From the NCBI GenBank assembly GCA_963803165.1, contig CAWDLK010000008.1, positions 124,001 to 188,000 on the forward strand: a stretch of 64,000 nt of DNA, in the 5' to 3' direction. Below are positions 37,771-46,837 of the stretch, in pieces (position 1 is the stretch's first letter; every line of letters begins with the position of its first letter). The notes beneath the pieces were generated by a model. The model saw nothing but the letters and a program-made list of their open reading frames with translations, ran no database searches and was not told the DNA's origin. The position numbers were made by a program, and so were the translations under genes. The stretch comes from Changshengia sp963803165. GTDB lineage: Bacteria; Chloroflexota; Dormibacteria; Aeolococcales; Aeolococcaceae.

Positions 37771-39707
37771 GCGAGCGCGCCCGCCCGGGCGTGAGGGCGC
37801 GACCAGTGGTCCGCGGAGGGGAGTGGGACGGCCGTGACTGGCGCAGCGCGCTGCTGACGAACGACCGACCCACGCTCGACCGCCACCACGGCCAGGGCGG
37901 TGCACCGGGCGTCCCCGCGCAGCCGGCACCCGGGGGCCATCGCTCCTCCCTCGGCGGGCCCGCGGCCCCGGGACCGCCTCCGGCGCGGGGCTGGTTCGTC
38001 GGCGAGGGCCCCCACGTGCGGGGACGCGCGATCTGGCTGATGCTCAGCTTCGCGGCGCTCGCCGGCCTCCTCCTCGGCCACCTCTTCCAGGTCCAGGTCA
38101 GCGAGCACGCCACCCTCTCGGCCGCCGCCGCCCAGGAGGAGAACATGAGCTTCGTGCTCGCCGCCCAGCGTGGCGACATCCTCGACAGCGAGGGGCAGGT
38201 CCTGGTGAGCAACGTCGCCACCTGGGACGTCCACGTCGACCCGACCATGATCCGGGCCACCGACCGCGACGCGGACGCGGCCAAGATCGCCGCGGTGCTC
38301 AAGGTGAGCGAGAGCCAGGTCGTCCAGGCGCTCGAGGAGCCCAACGAGTACGCGTTCCTCGCCAGCAACGTCAGCCAGAGCGTCAAGGATCAATTGGTCC
38401 AGCTGAAGATCGACGGCATCATCCTGGAGGAGGAGCAGCAGCCCGTCTACGACTCCTCGGCCGTCCCCGGAGAGTCCTTCGCCGCCAACCTGCTCGGCTT
38501 CGTCAACGCCAGCGGGCAGGGCCAGTACGGGGTGGAGGGCTACTACAACCAGCTGCTCACCGGCAAGGACGGCACGGCCTCCGAGATCAAGGACAGCAAC
38601 GGCAACGCCATCTACCTCAACCGTGCCCAGATGGTGCCGGCGCAGAACGGTGACGACCTCGAGCTGGGCCTCAACTCCCAGATCCAGTACTGGGCCGAGC
38701 AGGCGATCGCCAACGCCGTCAACCACGACAGCGCCCAGTCGGGACAGCTGCTGGTCATGGACACCCGCACCGGGGCCATCGAGGCGTGGGCCGACTACCC
38801 GAGCTACGACGCCAACGACTACGCCTCGACGCCCATCGCCGACTTCGCCGACCCGGCCGTCGATGCCGAGTTCGAGCCGGGTTCGGTGATGAAGGTGGTC
38901 ACCTTCGCCGGTGCCCTCCAGAACGGGGCCATCACCCCCGGTTACACCTTCAACGAGGGGCCCACCACCATCGACGGGGTCAGGATCCAGGACTGGGATC
39001 ATCGAGCCCATGGCGAGGTCAGCATGCAGACGGTGCTCGACATGTCGCTCAACAACGGGGCCATCAAGGCTCAGCAGCTGGAGGGAGCGAACGACTTCTA
39101 CGACAACATGCTCGCCTTCGGCATCGGCGCTCCCACCGGGGTCGACCTCGCCGGGGAGGCGCACCAGGAGATGGCTCAGCAGACGCAGCTGAGTGCCCTC
39201 GACTACGCGGAGATGTCCTTTGGCCAGAGCGTCGCGGTGACCCCGGTCGAGATGCTGGCGGCGGTCAACGCGGTCGCCAATGGCGGCGTCTGGGTCGAGC
39301 CCCATGCCGTCAACTCGATCGTCGATCCCAACACCGGGAAGACCACTCAGGTGGTGCCGGCCACGCGCCGGGTGGTCTCGGCGGCGACGGCCGCCACCCT
39401 GACCACCATGATGACCCACGTCGTGGACGACCCCGGCGCCGAGGGTTTCGACGCCCGGATCGCCGGGTGGTCGGGCGAGGTGGCGGGCAAGACCGGGACG
39501 GCTCAGGAGCCGATCAACGGCCAGCTGACCGGCAGCGACGTCTCGTTCGTCGGATTCCTCCCCGCCTCCGACCCCCAGTTCACCATGATGGTGGTGCTCG
39601 ACGAGCCCCAGGTCCCGGCCGCCGATGACTTCGGCTCCATGCTGGCGGCGCCGGTGTGGCGGCAGATGGCCGAGCAGATGATCGACTACGAGCGCCTCAC
39701 CCCCTGA
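37767..39707 (+). CDS. ftsI: Division-specific peptidoglycan transpeptidase (PBP2x/PBP3 type)
   Basis: 646 residues. An unusually long cytoplasmic N-terminus (~85 residues, Pro/Gly/Arg-rich) precedes the helix WLMLSFAALAGLLLGHLF. The pedestal domain starts AAQRGDILDSEGQVL. The transpeptidase domain has SVMK with the active Ser near 373, SLNN near 428 (SxN) and KTGTAQEP near 574 (KTG). No PASTA repeats. It cross-links septal murein with FtsW. Confidence 0.94.
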   Translation: MSERARPGVRARPVVRGGEWDGRDWRSALLTNDRPTLDRHHGQGGAPGVPAQPAPGGHRSSLGGPAAPGPPPARGWFVGEGPHVRGRAIWLMLSFAALAGLLLGHLFQVQVSEHATLSAAAAQEENMSFVLAAQRGDILDSEGQVLVSNVATWDVHVDPTMIRATDRDADAAKIAAVLKVSESQVVQALEEPNEYAFLASNVSQSVKDQLVQLKIDGIILEEEQQPVYDSSAVPGESFAANLLGFVNASGQGQYGVEGYYNQLLTGKDGTASEIKDSNGNAIYLNRAQMVPAQNGDDLELGLNSQIQYWAEQAIANAVNHDSAQSGQLLVMDTRTGAIEAWADYPSYDANDYASTPIADFADPAVDAEFEPGSVMKVVTFAGALQNGAITPGYTFNEGPTTIDGVRIQDWDHRAHGEVSMQTVLDMSLNNGAIKAQQLEGANDFYDNMLAFGIGAPTGVDLAGEAHQEMAQQTQLSALDYAEMSFGQSVAVTPVEMLAAVNAVANGGVWVEPHAVNSIVDPNTGKTTQVVPATRRVVSAATAATLTTMMTHVVDDPGAEGFDARIAGWSGEVAGKTGTAQEPINGQLTGSDVSFVGFLPASDPQFTMMVVLDEPQVPAADDFGSMLAAPVWRQMAEQMIDYERLTP

Positions 39708-39732
39708 TCCCCGGCTGTGGCACCATCCGGCG

Positions 39733-41106
39733 GTGCTCCGCGCGGACACGCTCGCCGATCTCCTCGGTGGCCGTCTCGAGGCCCCTCCCGGCGCCCGCCT
39801 CGACATCCCCGACCTGGCGAGCAACTCGAGGCTGGTCGTTCCCGGTGGAGGCTTCATCGCCCTCCCCGGGGAGGAGATGGACGGTCACGCCTTCGTGGCG
39901 GATGCGGCCCGACGGGGCGCGGCCCTGGCGGTGGTGGGGGAGGGCTTCGGGGCGGGGCCGGGCGCGCCCCCGCTGCTCATCCGGGTGGCCGACCCCGCCG
40001 CTGCGCTCCGGGCCGCCGGCTCGCGGCGCCTCGCCGAGCTCGGGGCAACCGTGGTGGGGGTGACCGGCTCGGTGGGCAAGACGACGGCCAAGGAGATGTG
40101 CGCCCTGGCCCTCTCGGGACGGCCGACCGCCCGGACCCTGGGGAACCTCAACACCTGGACCCAGATCCCGCTCCAGATCCTCAAGCTGGAGCCCCCGGTG
40201 GAGCGCCTGGTGGTGGAGATGGGGATGACCGCCCCCGGGGAGATCGCCGACCTGGCCGGCTTCACCCACCCTCGGGTGGGCCTGCTGCTCAACGTCGGCC
40301 AGGCGCACATCGGCCGTCTCGGCTCCGAGGAGGCCATCGCCGACGCCAAGGCCGAGCTGCTCGACGCCCTTCCCACCGACGGCGCCGCCATCCTCAACGC
40401 CGACGACCCCCGCGTGGTCCGGCTCGAAGGCAGGAGCCGGGCCCCGGTCCGCTGGTTCGGCGAGGCGAGCCCGGCCGCCGCCTGGCGGATCGAGGACGTG
40501 GAGGCGGGAGGGGTGCTCGAGATCCGGGCCACCCTGGTGGCCCCTGACGGCCGCGCTCGGCTGCGGCTCCGGGCGCCCGGGCGTCACCTCCTGCTCGACG
40601 CCGTCGCCGCCGTGGCCGTGGCCGCCGCCCTCGGGGTGGGGATCGTGGAGGCGGCCGGCCGGCTGGGCGAGTTCACCCCCGCCGAGCACCGCGGCCGGAT
40701 CCTCCCCGGTCGCGCCGGCTCCACCCTCATCGACGACAGCTACAACAGCAGTCCCAGCTCCCTGGCGGCGGCTCTCACCGTCCTCCGCGAGAGCGGGGCC
40801 CCCGAGCGGCTCGCCATCATTGGCGACATGCTGGAGCTGGGCGATCGCACGGTCGCGGCCCATCGCGAGGCGGGACGCCGGGCCGCGGCCGCGGCGACCC
40901 GGCTGATCGCGGTCGGTGGCCAGGCCGGGATCGTCGCCGGCTCCGCGGTCGCCGCCGGCATGCCCCGCGCGGCGGTCCAGCAGGCGGAGGATGCCGAGCG
41001 GGCCGCGGACCTGGCGGTTCCCCACCTCGGACCGGAGACCGTCGTGCTCGTCAAGGCGAGCCGGGGGATCGGGCTGGACGAAGCGGTGGAGCGCCTCCTG
41101 GCGTGA
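39733..41106 (+). CDS. murF: UDP-N-acetylmuramoyl-tripeptide--D-alanyl-D-alanine ligase
   Basis: 457 residues, normal MurF length. GVTGSVGKTTAKEM near 111-124 is the ATP loop; TLGNLNTWTQIPL and VVEMGMTAPGEI are MurF-type signatures; ILNADDPRV and IDDSYNSSPSSL (domain 3 start) follow. It adds D-Ala-D-Ala to the tripeptide precursor. It follows ftsI directly; murE, usually between them, is missing. GTG start, 26 nt after ftsI. Confidence 0.93.
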   Translation: MLRADTLADLLGGRLEAPPGARLDIPDLASNSRLVVPGGGFIALPGEEMDGHAFVADAARRGAALAVVGEGFGAGPGAPPLLIRVADPAAALRAAGSRRLAELGATVVGVTGSVGKTTAKEMCALALSGRPTARTLGNLNTWTQIPLQILKLEPPVERLVVEMGMTAPGEIADLAGFTHPRVGLLLNVGQAHIGRLGSEEAIADAKAELLDALPTDGAAILNADDPRVVRLEGRSRAPVRWFGEASPAAAWRIEDVEAGGVLEIRATLVAPDGRARLRLRAPGRHLLLDAVAAVAVAAALGVGIVEAAGRLGEFTPAEHRGRILPGRAGSTLIDDSYNSSPSSLAAALTVLRESGAPERLAIIGDMLELGDRTVAAHREAGRRAAAAATRLIAVGGQAGIVAGSAVAAGMPRAAVQQAEDAERAADLAVPHLGPETVVLVKASRGIGLDEAVERLLA

Positions 41107-42053
41107 CCCGTGCCGCCGTCATCGCCGCCGTCTGCTTCGTCGTCGGGATCGGCCTCTACCCCGTCCTGCTCACCGTTCTGACCCGGGTGGGGGCCGGCCA
41201 GATGGTGCAGGAGTACAGCCCCCAGACCCACCAGGCCAAGGCGGGAACGCCGACCATGGGCGGCCTGCTCTTCTGCCTGATGGCGGTGGCGGTGTGGCTC
41301 GCCATCGACCGCTCCCAGTCCGGGTTCGTGATCGCCTACGCGCTGGTCGGCGGAGCGGCGGTCGGCTTCCTCGACGATCTCGCCAACGTGCGCGGGCTGG
41401 GCTCGCTCGGCCTCGGCGTCCGCCAGAAGCTGGTCCTGGAGGTGGTGGTCGGGGTCGCGGTCGGCTTCGGCCTTCACGCGGTCGGGGCCACCGCCCAGGA
41501 CCTGCCGGGGGCGGGGATGGTCGACCTCGGATGGGGGATCGTCCCGCTTGCGGCGATTGCGGTGGTGGCCACCACCAATGCGGTCAACCTGACCGATGGC
41601 GTCGACGGCCTTGCGGCGAGCTGCGTCGCGATCTCCCTGGTGGGCGGCCTGGCCGCGGCCGTCTGGCTCGGCGCGGGGAGCGCCGCGACCCTGGCGGCGG
41701 CCCTGCTCGGGATCGTGGCCGCCTTCCTCCTCTTCAACTGGCACCCCGCCCGGATGTTCATGGGCGACACCGGTGCCCTCGGTCTCGGCGCGGCCCTCAC
41801 CGCCATCTGCGTCGAGGCCCATCTGCTCTGGCTGCTGCCCCTGCTCGGCATCGTCTTCGTCGTCGAGACCGCCAGCGTCATCGTCAACGTGACCGCGATC
41901 ACCCGGTTCAAGCGGCGGGTGTTCCGGGCCAGCCCCCTCCATCACCACTTCGAGAAGATGGGAATCCGTGAGGAGCGGCTGGTCCTGCTCTTCTCGGCCG
42001 GTGGCGTGGCCGCGCTGGCGCTGACCCTGCTGACCGTGCACGCCGTCATCTGA
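41103..42053 (+). CDS. mraY: Phospho-N-acetylmuramoyl-pentapeptide transferase
   Basis: 316 residues with ten membrane helices. KAGTPTMGGLLF, FLDDLANVRGLG (Asp pair), NLTDGVDGLA, NWHPARMFMGDTGALGLG and HHHFEKMG are the MraY cytoplasmic-loop signatures including the three catalytic Asp. It transfers the pentapeptide precursor to undecaprenyl phosphate, forming lipid I. GTGA overlap with murF. Confidence 0.95.
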   Translation: MTRAAVIAAVCFVVGIGLYPVLLTVLTRVGAGQMVQEYSPQTHQAKAGTPTMGGLLFCLMAVAVWLAIDRSQSGFVIAYALVGGAAVGFLDDLANVRGLGSLGLGVRQKLVLEVVVGVAVGFGLHAVGATAQDLPGAGMVDLGWGIVPLAAIAVVATTNAVNLTDGVDGLAASCVAISLVGGLAAAVWLGAGSAATLAAALLGIVAAFLLFNWHPARMFMGDTGALGLGAALTAICVEAHLLWLLPLLGIVFVVETASVIVNVTAITRFKRRVFRASPLHHHFEKMGIREERLVLLFSAGGVAALALTLLTVHAVI

Positions 42054-42158
42054 CGGCCCGGCAGATGCGTCGCCACAACGCCGCCGCTTGGGTGACAATG
42101 TCGCCCTGGCCTGATCCTCGCAACCGTCCCCCCCACGTCACCGCACCGCAGGAGCAGC

Positions 42159-43427
42159 ATGGCCGTCCAGACGACCCCGACGCGCAGCCTCGACCTGCCG
42201 ATACGCCGGGCCAGGGTCGAGCTCGCGCCGGCCAGCCGGGGACTCGCCTCCGTCGACGGGTGGCTCTACGTCTCCGTCGCCGCGATCTGCGCCTTCGGTC
42301 TCGTGATGGTCTACAGCGCCTCGGAGGTGCTGGCCTACGACCAGACGGGCAACCCGAGCTACTACTTCGAGCGCCAGGTCGCCTACCTGGTGGTGGGCCT
42401 GGCGGTGATGCTGGGGCTGGCCCGCCTCGACTATCACCACCTGGTCCGCTGGTCGCGCCCCATCGGGCTGATCACGGTGCTGCTGCTGCTCGCCGTCCTG
42501 GTGCCCCACATCGGCACCGCGGTGAACGGAGCGCGGCGCTGGTTCAAGATCGGCGCCTTCGAGCTCCAGCCCTCGGCGGTGGCGGCGCTGGCGGCGATCG
42601 TCGTCCTCGGCCGATGGCTCAGCGACCGGGGCACGCTGATCCGGAGCTGGCGCGGGATCCGCGACTACGTCTTGGTGCTGGCGATCCCGGTGGTTCTGAT
42701 CCTGGCCGAGAAGGACCTGGGGAGCACCATCGTGGTCGCCGCCGTCGGCGGCGTCCTGCTCTTCCTGGCGGGCGCGCGCTACCGGCACCTCCTGGTGGTG
42801 CTCGCCCTCGCGGGCGCGATCGGCTGGTTGATGGTCCTCGTCGAGCCCTACCGGCTGAGCCGCCTCACCTGCTTCGGCCAGTCGCTCTCCAACGATCCCC
42901 TGGGCGCCTGCTGGCAGGGGATCCAGGCCCTCTACGGGCTGGGGCGCGGCGGCCTCTTCGGCGTCGGGCTGGGCAACTCCATCGAGAAGTACTCCTGGCT
43001 CCCCGAGGCTCACACCGACTTCATCTTCGCCATCATCGGCGAGGAGCTGGGCCTGATCGGGGCGGCGGCGGTGGTGCTCGCCTTCACCTTCCTGGCCTGG
43101 AGGGGGATCCGGGCCTCGCTGCGCGCGCCCGACCGCTTCGGGACGCTGCTCGCGGGGGGGATCACCGCCTGGGTCTGCATCCAGGCCTTCGTCAACGTTG
43201 CGGCGGTCACCGTCCTGATCCCCGCCACCGGCATCCCGCTGCCGTTCATCAGCTACGGGGGCACCGCGCTGGTCATGAACCTGGCTGCGATGGGGATACT
43301 CTGCAACGTGTCGGCGCAGGGCCGACGCCAAGGGGCACTCAGCCGTGCGAACGTTGATCGCCGGGGGCGGGACGGGGGGGCACCTGACCCCGGCGCTGGC
43401 GGTCGCCGAAGAGTTGCGCGCCGCTGA
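42159..43427 (+). CDS. ftsW: Lipid II glycosyltransferase (SEDS) FtsW
   Basis: 422 residues, about ten helices. MVYSASE near residue 50, NGARRWFKIGAFELQPSA, LAEKDLGSTI, LPEAHTDFIFAIIGEELG and PLPFISYGGT are SEDS-family signatures. It polymerises septal glycan strands with FtsI. GGAG lies 5 nt before the ATG. The 105-nt gap upstream is where murD would be expected. Its Arg-rich C-terminal end overlaps murG by 83 bp, more than usual. Confidence 0.93.
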   Translation: MAVQTTPTRSLDLPIRRARVELAPASRGLASVDGWLYVSVAAICAFGLVMVYSASEVLAYDQTGNPSYYFERQVAYLVVGLAVMLGLARLDYHHLVRWSRPIGLITVLLLLAVLVPHIGTAVNGARRWFKIGAFELQPSAVAALAAIVVLGRWLSDRGTLIRSWRGIRDYVLVLAIPVVLILAEKDLGSTIVVAAVGGVLLFLAGARYRHLLVVLALAGAIGWLMVLVEPYRLSRLTCFGQSLSNDPLGACWQGIQALYGLGRGGLFGVGLGNSIEKYSWLPEAHTDFIFAIIGEELGLIGAAAVVLAFTFLAWRGIRASLRAPDRFGTLLAGGITAWVCIQAFVNVAAVTVLIPATGIPLPFISYGGTALVMNLAAMGILCNVSAQGRRQGALSRANVDRRGRDGGAPDPGAGGRRRVARR

Positions 43428-44455
43428 CCCCGAGGGGGCGGTGCTCCTGGTCGGCCGGCGCGGCGGGGTCGCCGAGGCCCTCGTCGAGCGCGCCGGCGTC
43501 CCGCTGGAGACCCTGGAGATCCGCGGCCTCGACCTCGCCCGCCCGGCGTCGCTGGCCGGCTTCGGGCTGCGACTGCCGCGGGCGGTGCGCGAGGCGCGCC
43601 GGCTGATCCGCCGCTTCGCTCCCGAGGTGGTGGTGGGAGCCGCGGGCTACGTCTCGGTGCCGGTGGTGCTGGCCGCACGCCGGGAGCGTGTCCCGGTCCT
43701 GCTCCTCGAGCAGAACGCCGTCCCCGGCCGCGCCACCCGGATGCTGGCCCGGCGCGCCGCCGGGGTCGCCGTCTCCTTCCCCGGCACCGCCCGGCAGCTG
43801 AGCGGGTCCGTCGTGGAGGTCACCGGCAACCCGGTGCGCCGGGAGTTCCGGGAGGGTGCGCCTCGCCTCGGTGATCGCCCCCGGCGGCTCTTGGTGTGGG
43901 GCGGCTCGCAGGGGGCGCGCCGGATCAACCGGGCCCTCTGCGACTGCGCTGAGCGCCTGCTCCTCGATCATCCCGAGCTGGAGCTCACCCACCAGTGCGG
44001 GCAGCTCGATCTCGCCGAGGTCCGGGAGGCGCGCGCCCGAACTCGGCGCCGAGCCGCAGGCCCGCTGGGAGGTGGCCCCCTTCTACACCGGCGTCTCCGA
44101 GCGGGTGGCGGCGGCGGACCTGGTGGTGATGCGCGCGGGCGGCTCGTCGCTCGCCGAGGTGAGCGCCCTCGGCCGCCCCATGATCCTCGTCCCCTACCCG
44201 CACGCCGGAGACCATCAGCGGCACAACGCTGCCCCCTATGTGGAGGCGGGCGCCGCCCTGCTCCTCGCCGACGCGGAGTGCGACGGCGAACGGCTCCGCG
44301 AGAGCGTGGAGTCCGTCCTCGGCGACCTGGCGCGGTGGCGGGAGATGGCGGCGCGGAGCCTGGCCATGGGCCGCCCCGACGCAACCGCCAGGGTGGTGGC
44401 CATGATCCGCCGGCTGGCGGCGACAGGGGGGAGGAGGGTCGGCGGTGACCGCTGA
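43345..44455 (+). CDS. murG: UDP-GlcNAc:lipid I N-acetylglucosaminyltransferase, frameshifted in this sequence
   Basis: GTG start with IAGGGTGGHLTPALAVAEEL, the lipid-binding Gly loop. The N-terminal domain is intact through WGGSQGARRINRAL. After residue ~230 the frame is lost; the C-terminal part (APFYTGVSERVAAADLVV, MRAGGSSLAEVSALG, PYPHAGDHQRHNA) continues one base further. Removing one A in GAACTC (44039-44044) gives ARARLGAEPQARWEVAP and a normal ~369-residue MurG. The enzyme makes lipid II and is essential, so a sequence error is likelier than a pseudogene. Overlaps murC/mpl by 11 bp. Confidence 0.9.
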
Positions 44456-45908
44456 GCCGGCCCGGCCGCCGCGACCCGGGGCGGCTGCGGGGACCCCTCC
44501 CCGGCACGTCCACTTCCTGGGCATCTGCGGCTACGCGGTGAGCGGCGCGGCCCTCCTCGCCCAGCAGCTCGGCGACCTCGTGACCGGCAGCGACGAGCAT
44601 GCCTATCCGCCCGTCTCCGACGTCGTCACCGCGGCCGGCATCTCCTGGGAGAACCGGCACGACCCGCGCAACCTCGACCGCTGGGGTGTGCCCGACCTGG
44701 TGGTCGTCGGCAACCAGGTGCGCCCGCTCAACGAGGAGTGGCTGGAGGCCAGGCGGCGCGGGCTGCCCGTCACCAGCGAGGTCGAGTTCTTCGTCTCGCT
44801 GACCGAGGGCAGGCTCCGCCTCTCGGTCTGCGGCACGCACGGCAAGACCACCACCTCGGCCCTCCTGATCCACATGCTCGACCGCTGCGGGATGGACCCG
44901 GGATTCCGGCTCGGCTCCACCTCTCTCGATGTGGGAGGGAGCGCGCGGCTGGGGACCGGGCCGTTCGTGTTCGAGGGCGACGAGTACACCACGGCGCCGT
45001 GGGACCCGCGCCCCAAGTTCCTGCACATGCGCGCGGCGGCGTCCTGCGTCACCCGCCTGGAGTGGGACCACCCCGATGTCTATCCGTCCCCCGAGGCGTA
45101 TCGCGAGCCCTTCGTCCGGCTCGCCGAGTCGATGCCCGGGGACGGGCTCCTCGTGCTGTGTGGCGACGACCCGGAGGCTCTCGGCCTGCGCGCGCACGCG
45201 GCCTGCCCGGTGATCGTGTACGGCGAGGGCGAGGATGCCGACTGGCGGGTGAGCCGGCTCGGCGACGACGGGACGGTGCAGCGCTTCCGGATCGCGAGCC
45301 GCGAGCAGGGGTTTCCCGAGGTGGCTCTCACCTTCCCGGGACGGCACAACGCGCTCAACGCCACCGCGGCCCTGGCGCTCGCCGTCTTCGCGGGCGCCCC
45401 CATCTCCGCGTGCGTCGACGCCTGCGCCGACTTCCGTGGACCGGCGCGCCGCTTCGAGATCCTGGGCGCGGCCGGCGGGGTCACCGTGGTCGACGACTAC
45501 GCCCATCATCCGACCGAGGTCTGGGCCGCCGTCAACGCCGCCCGCGCCCGCTATGGCGCGGCGCGGATCATCGCCGTCCACACCCCCCACACCTACTCCC
45601 GGACGCGCACCCTCCTGGAGGACTACCGGCACAGCTTCGAGGAGGCGGACGTCGTCGTCCTGGGACCGGTCGAGGCGGCCCGGGAGCGCCACCAGCCGGC
45701 CACGGTCTCGTCCGCCGACGTGGCCGACCGGGTCACCGGTCGCGAGGTCCATCTCGTCGAGGGGAGCGACCAGGGGGTGGAGCTGGTGCTCGGCCTGGCA
45801 CGGCCCGGCGATGTGGTGCTCGTGCTCTCCCTGGAGGGCTTCGACAAGATCGCGCGGCGCATCCACGCGGGGCTGGCGAAAGGTCGGCCGGAGGTCAGCC
45901 GTGGCTGA
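44445..45908 (+). CDS. Mur ligase in the murC position, closer to Mpl in sequence
   Basis: 487 residues. It starts HVHFLGICGYAVSG, with VTGSDEHAYPP, VVVGNQVRPLNEE, VCGTHGKTTTSAL (ATP loop), CGMDPGFRLG, FEGDEYTTAPWDPRPKFLH and VVDDYAHHPTEV. The GICG, YPP, GNxxxxxN and EGDEYxxAxxDxRxKFxH signatures are those of Mpl, the murein-tripeptide-recycling ligase; MurC normally has GIGGxGMSG and EADESD. Position between murG and murB argues for a MurC job (adding L-Ala to UDP-MurNAc). Which reaction it catalyses cannot be settled from sequence alone. Coupled with murB (GTG inside its last codons). Confidence 0.85.
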   Translation: MTAEPARPPRPGAAAGTPPRHVHFLGICGYAVSGAALLAQQLGDLVTGSDEHAYPPVSDVVTAAGISWENRHDPRNLDRWGVPDLVVVGNQVRPLNEEWLEARRRGLPVTSEVEFFVSLTEGRLRLSVCGTHGKTTTSALLIHMLDRCGMDPGFRLGSTSLDVGGSARLGTGPFVFEGDEYTTAPWDPRPKFLHMRAAASCVTRLEWDHPDVYPSPEAYREPFVRLAESMPGDGLLVLCGDDPEALGLRAHAACPVIVYGEGEDADWRVSRLGDDGTVQRFRIASREQGFPEVALTFPGRHNALNATAALALAVFAGAPISACVDACADFRGPARRFEILGAAGGVTVVDDYAHHPTEVWAAVNAARARYGAARIIAVHTPHTYSRTRTLLEDYRHSFEEADVVVLGPVEAARERHQPATVSSADVADRVTGREVHLVEGSDQGVELVLGLARPGDVVLVLSLEGFDKIARRIHAGLAKGRPEVSRG

Positions 45909-46815
45909 CCAGTGGCTCGCCGCCGAGCCGGGCATCCGCCGCCAGGAGCCGCTGGACCGTCACAGCCAGTACGCGATCGGAGGCCCGGCCGACTGGTACC
46001 TCAGGGTGCGCGACGCCGCCCACCTCGCCGCGCTCCTGCGCCGCTGCGGCGAGGAGGGTGTGCCGGTCACCGTCATCGGGGCGGGCAGCAACAGCCTGGT
46101 GCTCGACGGCGGCATCCGGGGCCTGGTGGTGGAGCTGCCCCGGGGGCGGCTCCACCAGCTCTCGGACGAGCTGATCGAGCTCACCGGCGGGGCGATGATG
46201 CCCCGGGCCGCGCTGGATTGTGCCGCGCTCGGGTTGGGGGGGCTGGAGTTCGGCATTGGCGTCCCCGGCACCTGCGGCGCCTCGGTGCGAGGCAACGCCG
46301 GCGCCTTCGGGGTGGAGATGAAGGACGTCCTGGTCGACTGCGACGCGCTCGCCCCGGACGGGACCGCGCGCACCTTCGTCCCCCAGGAGCTCGGCTTCAC
46401 CTACCGCGACTCCCGCCTCAAGCACGACCTCGCGGATCACGTGGTCGTCGCCGCCCGTCTGCGCGTCCATGTGGAGATGATCGAGGTGGTGCGGGCGCTC
46501 ACCGATGCCATCCAGGCCGAGCGCCGAGCCACCCAGCCCTACAACGAGCGCAGCCTGGGGAGCATGTTCGCCAACCCCCCGGGTGACCACGCCGGCCGGA
46601 TGATCGACGCCTGCGGCCTCAAGGGAGCCCGCGTCGGTGGTGCCGAGGTCTCGCTCAAGCACGCCAATTTCGTGATCAACGCCGGTGGGGCGACCGCCGC
46701 CGACGTGCTCGCCCTCTGCGACGTCATCCAGCGCGCCGTCGCCGAGCGGTTCGGGGTGCATCTGGTGCCCGAGATCGCCGTCCTCGGCGAGCCGCTGCCC
46801 GGGGCCAGCGCATGA
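45901..46815 (+). CDS. murB: UDP-N-acetylenolpyruvoylglucosamine reductase
   Basis: 304 residues, type II MurB. SQYAIGGPADWYLRV, GAGSNSLVLDGGIRG (FAD pyrophosphate site), GIGVPGTCGASVRGNAGAFG, FTYRDSRLK and SLGSMFANPPG with the catalytic Ser, and VPEIAVLGE with the catalytic Glu. It reduces the enolpyruvyl group to make UDP-MurNAc. GTG start lies 8 bp inside the previous gene. Confidence 0.95.
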   Translation: MADQWLAAEPGIRRQEPLDRHSQYAIGGPADWYLRVRDAAHLAALLRRCGEEGVPVTVIGAGSNSLVLDGGIRGLVVELPRGRLHQLSDELIELTGGAMMPRAALDCAALGLGGLEFGIGVPGTCGASVRGNAGAFGVEMKDVLVDCDALAPDGTARTFVPQELGFTYRDSRLKHDLADHVVVAARLRVHVEMIEVVRALTDAIQAERRATQPYNERSLGSMFANPPGDHAGRMIDACGLKGARVGGAEVSLKHANFVINAGGATAADVLALCDVIQRAVAERFGVHLVPEIAVLGEPLPGASA

Positions 46816-46837
46816 GCGGCGTGAGGAGCGGGCCCAC

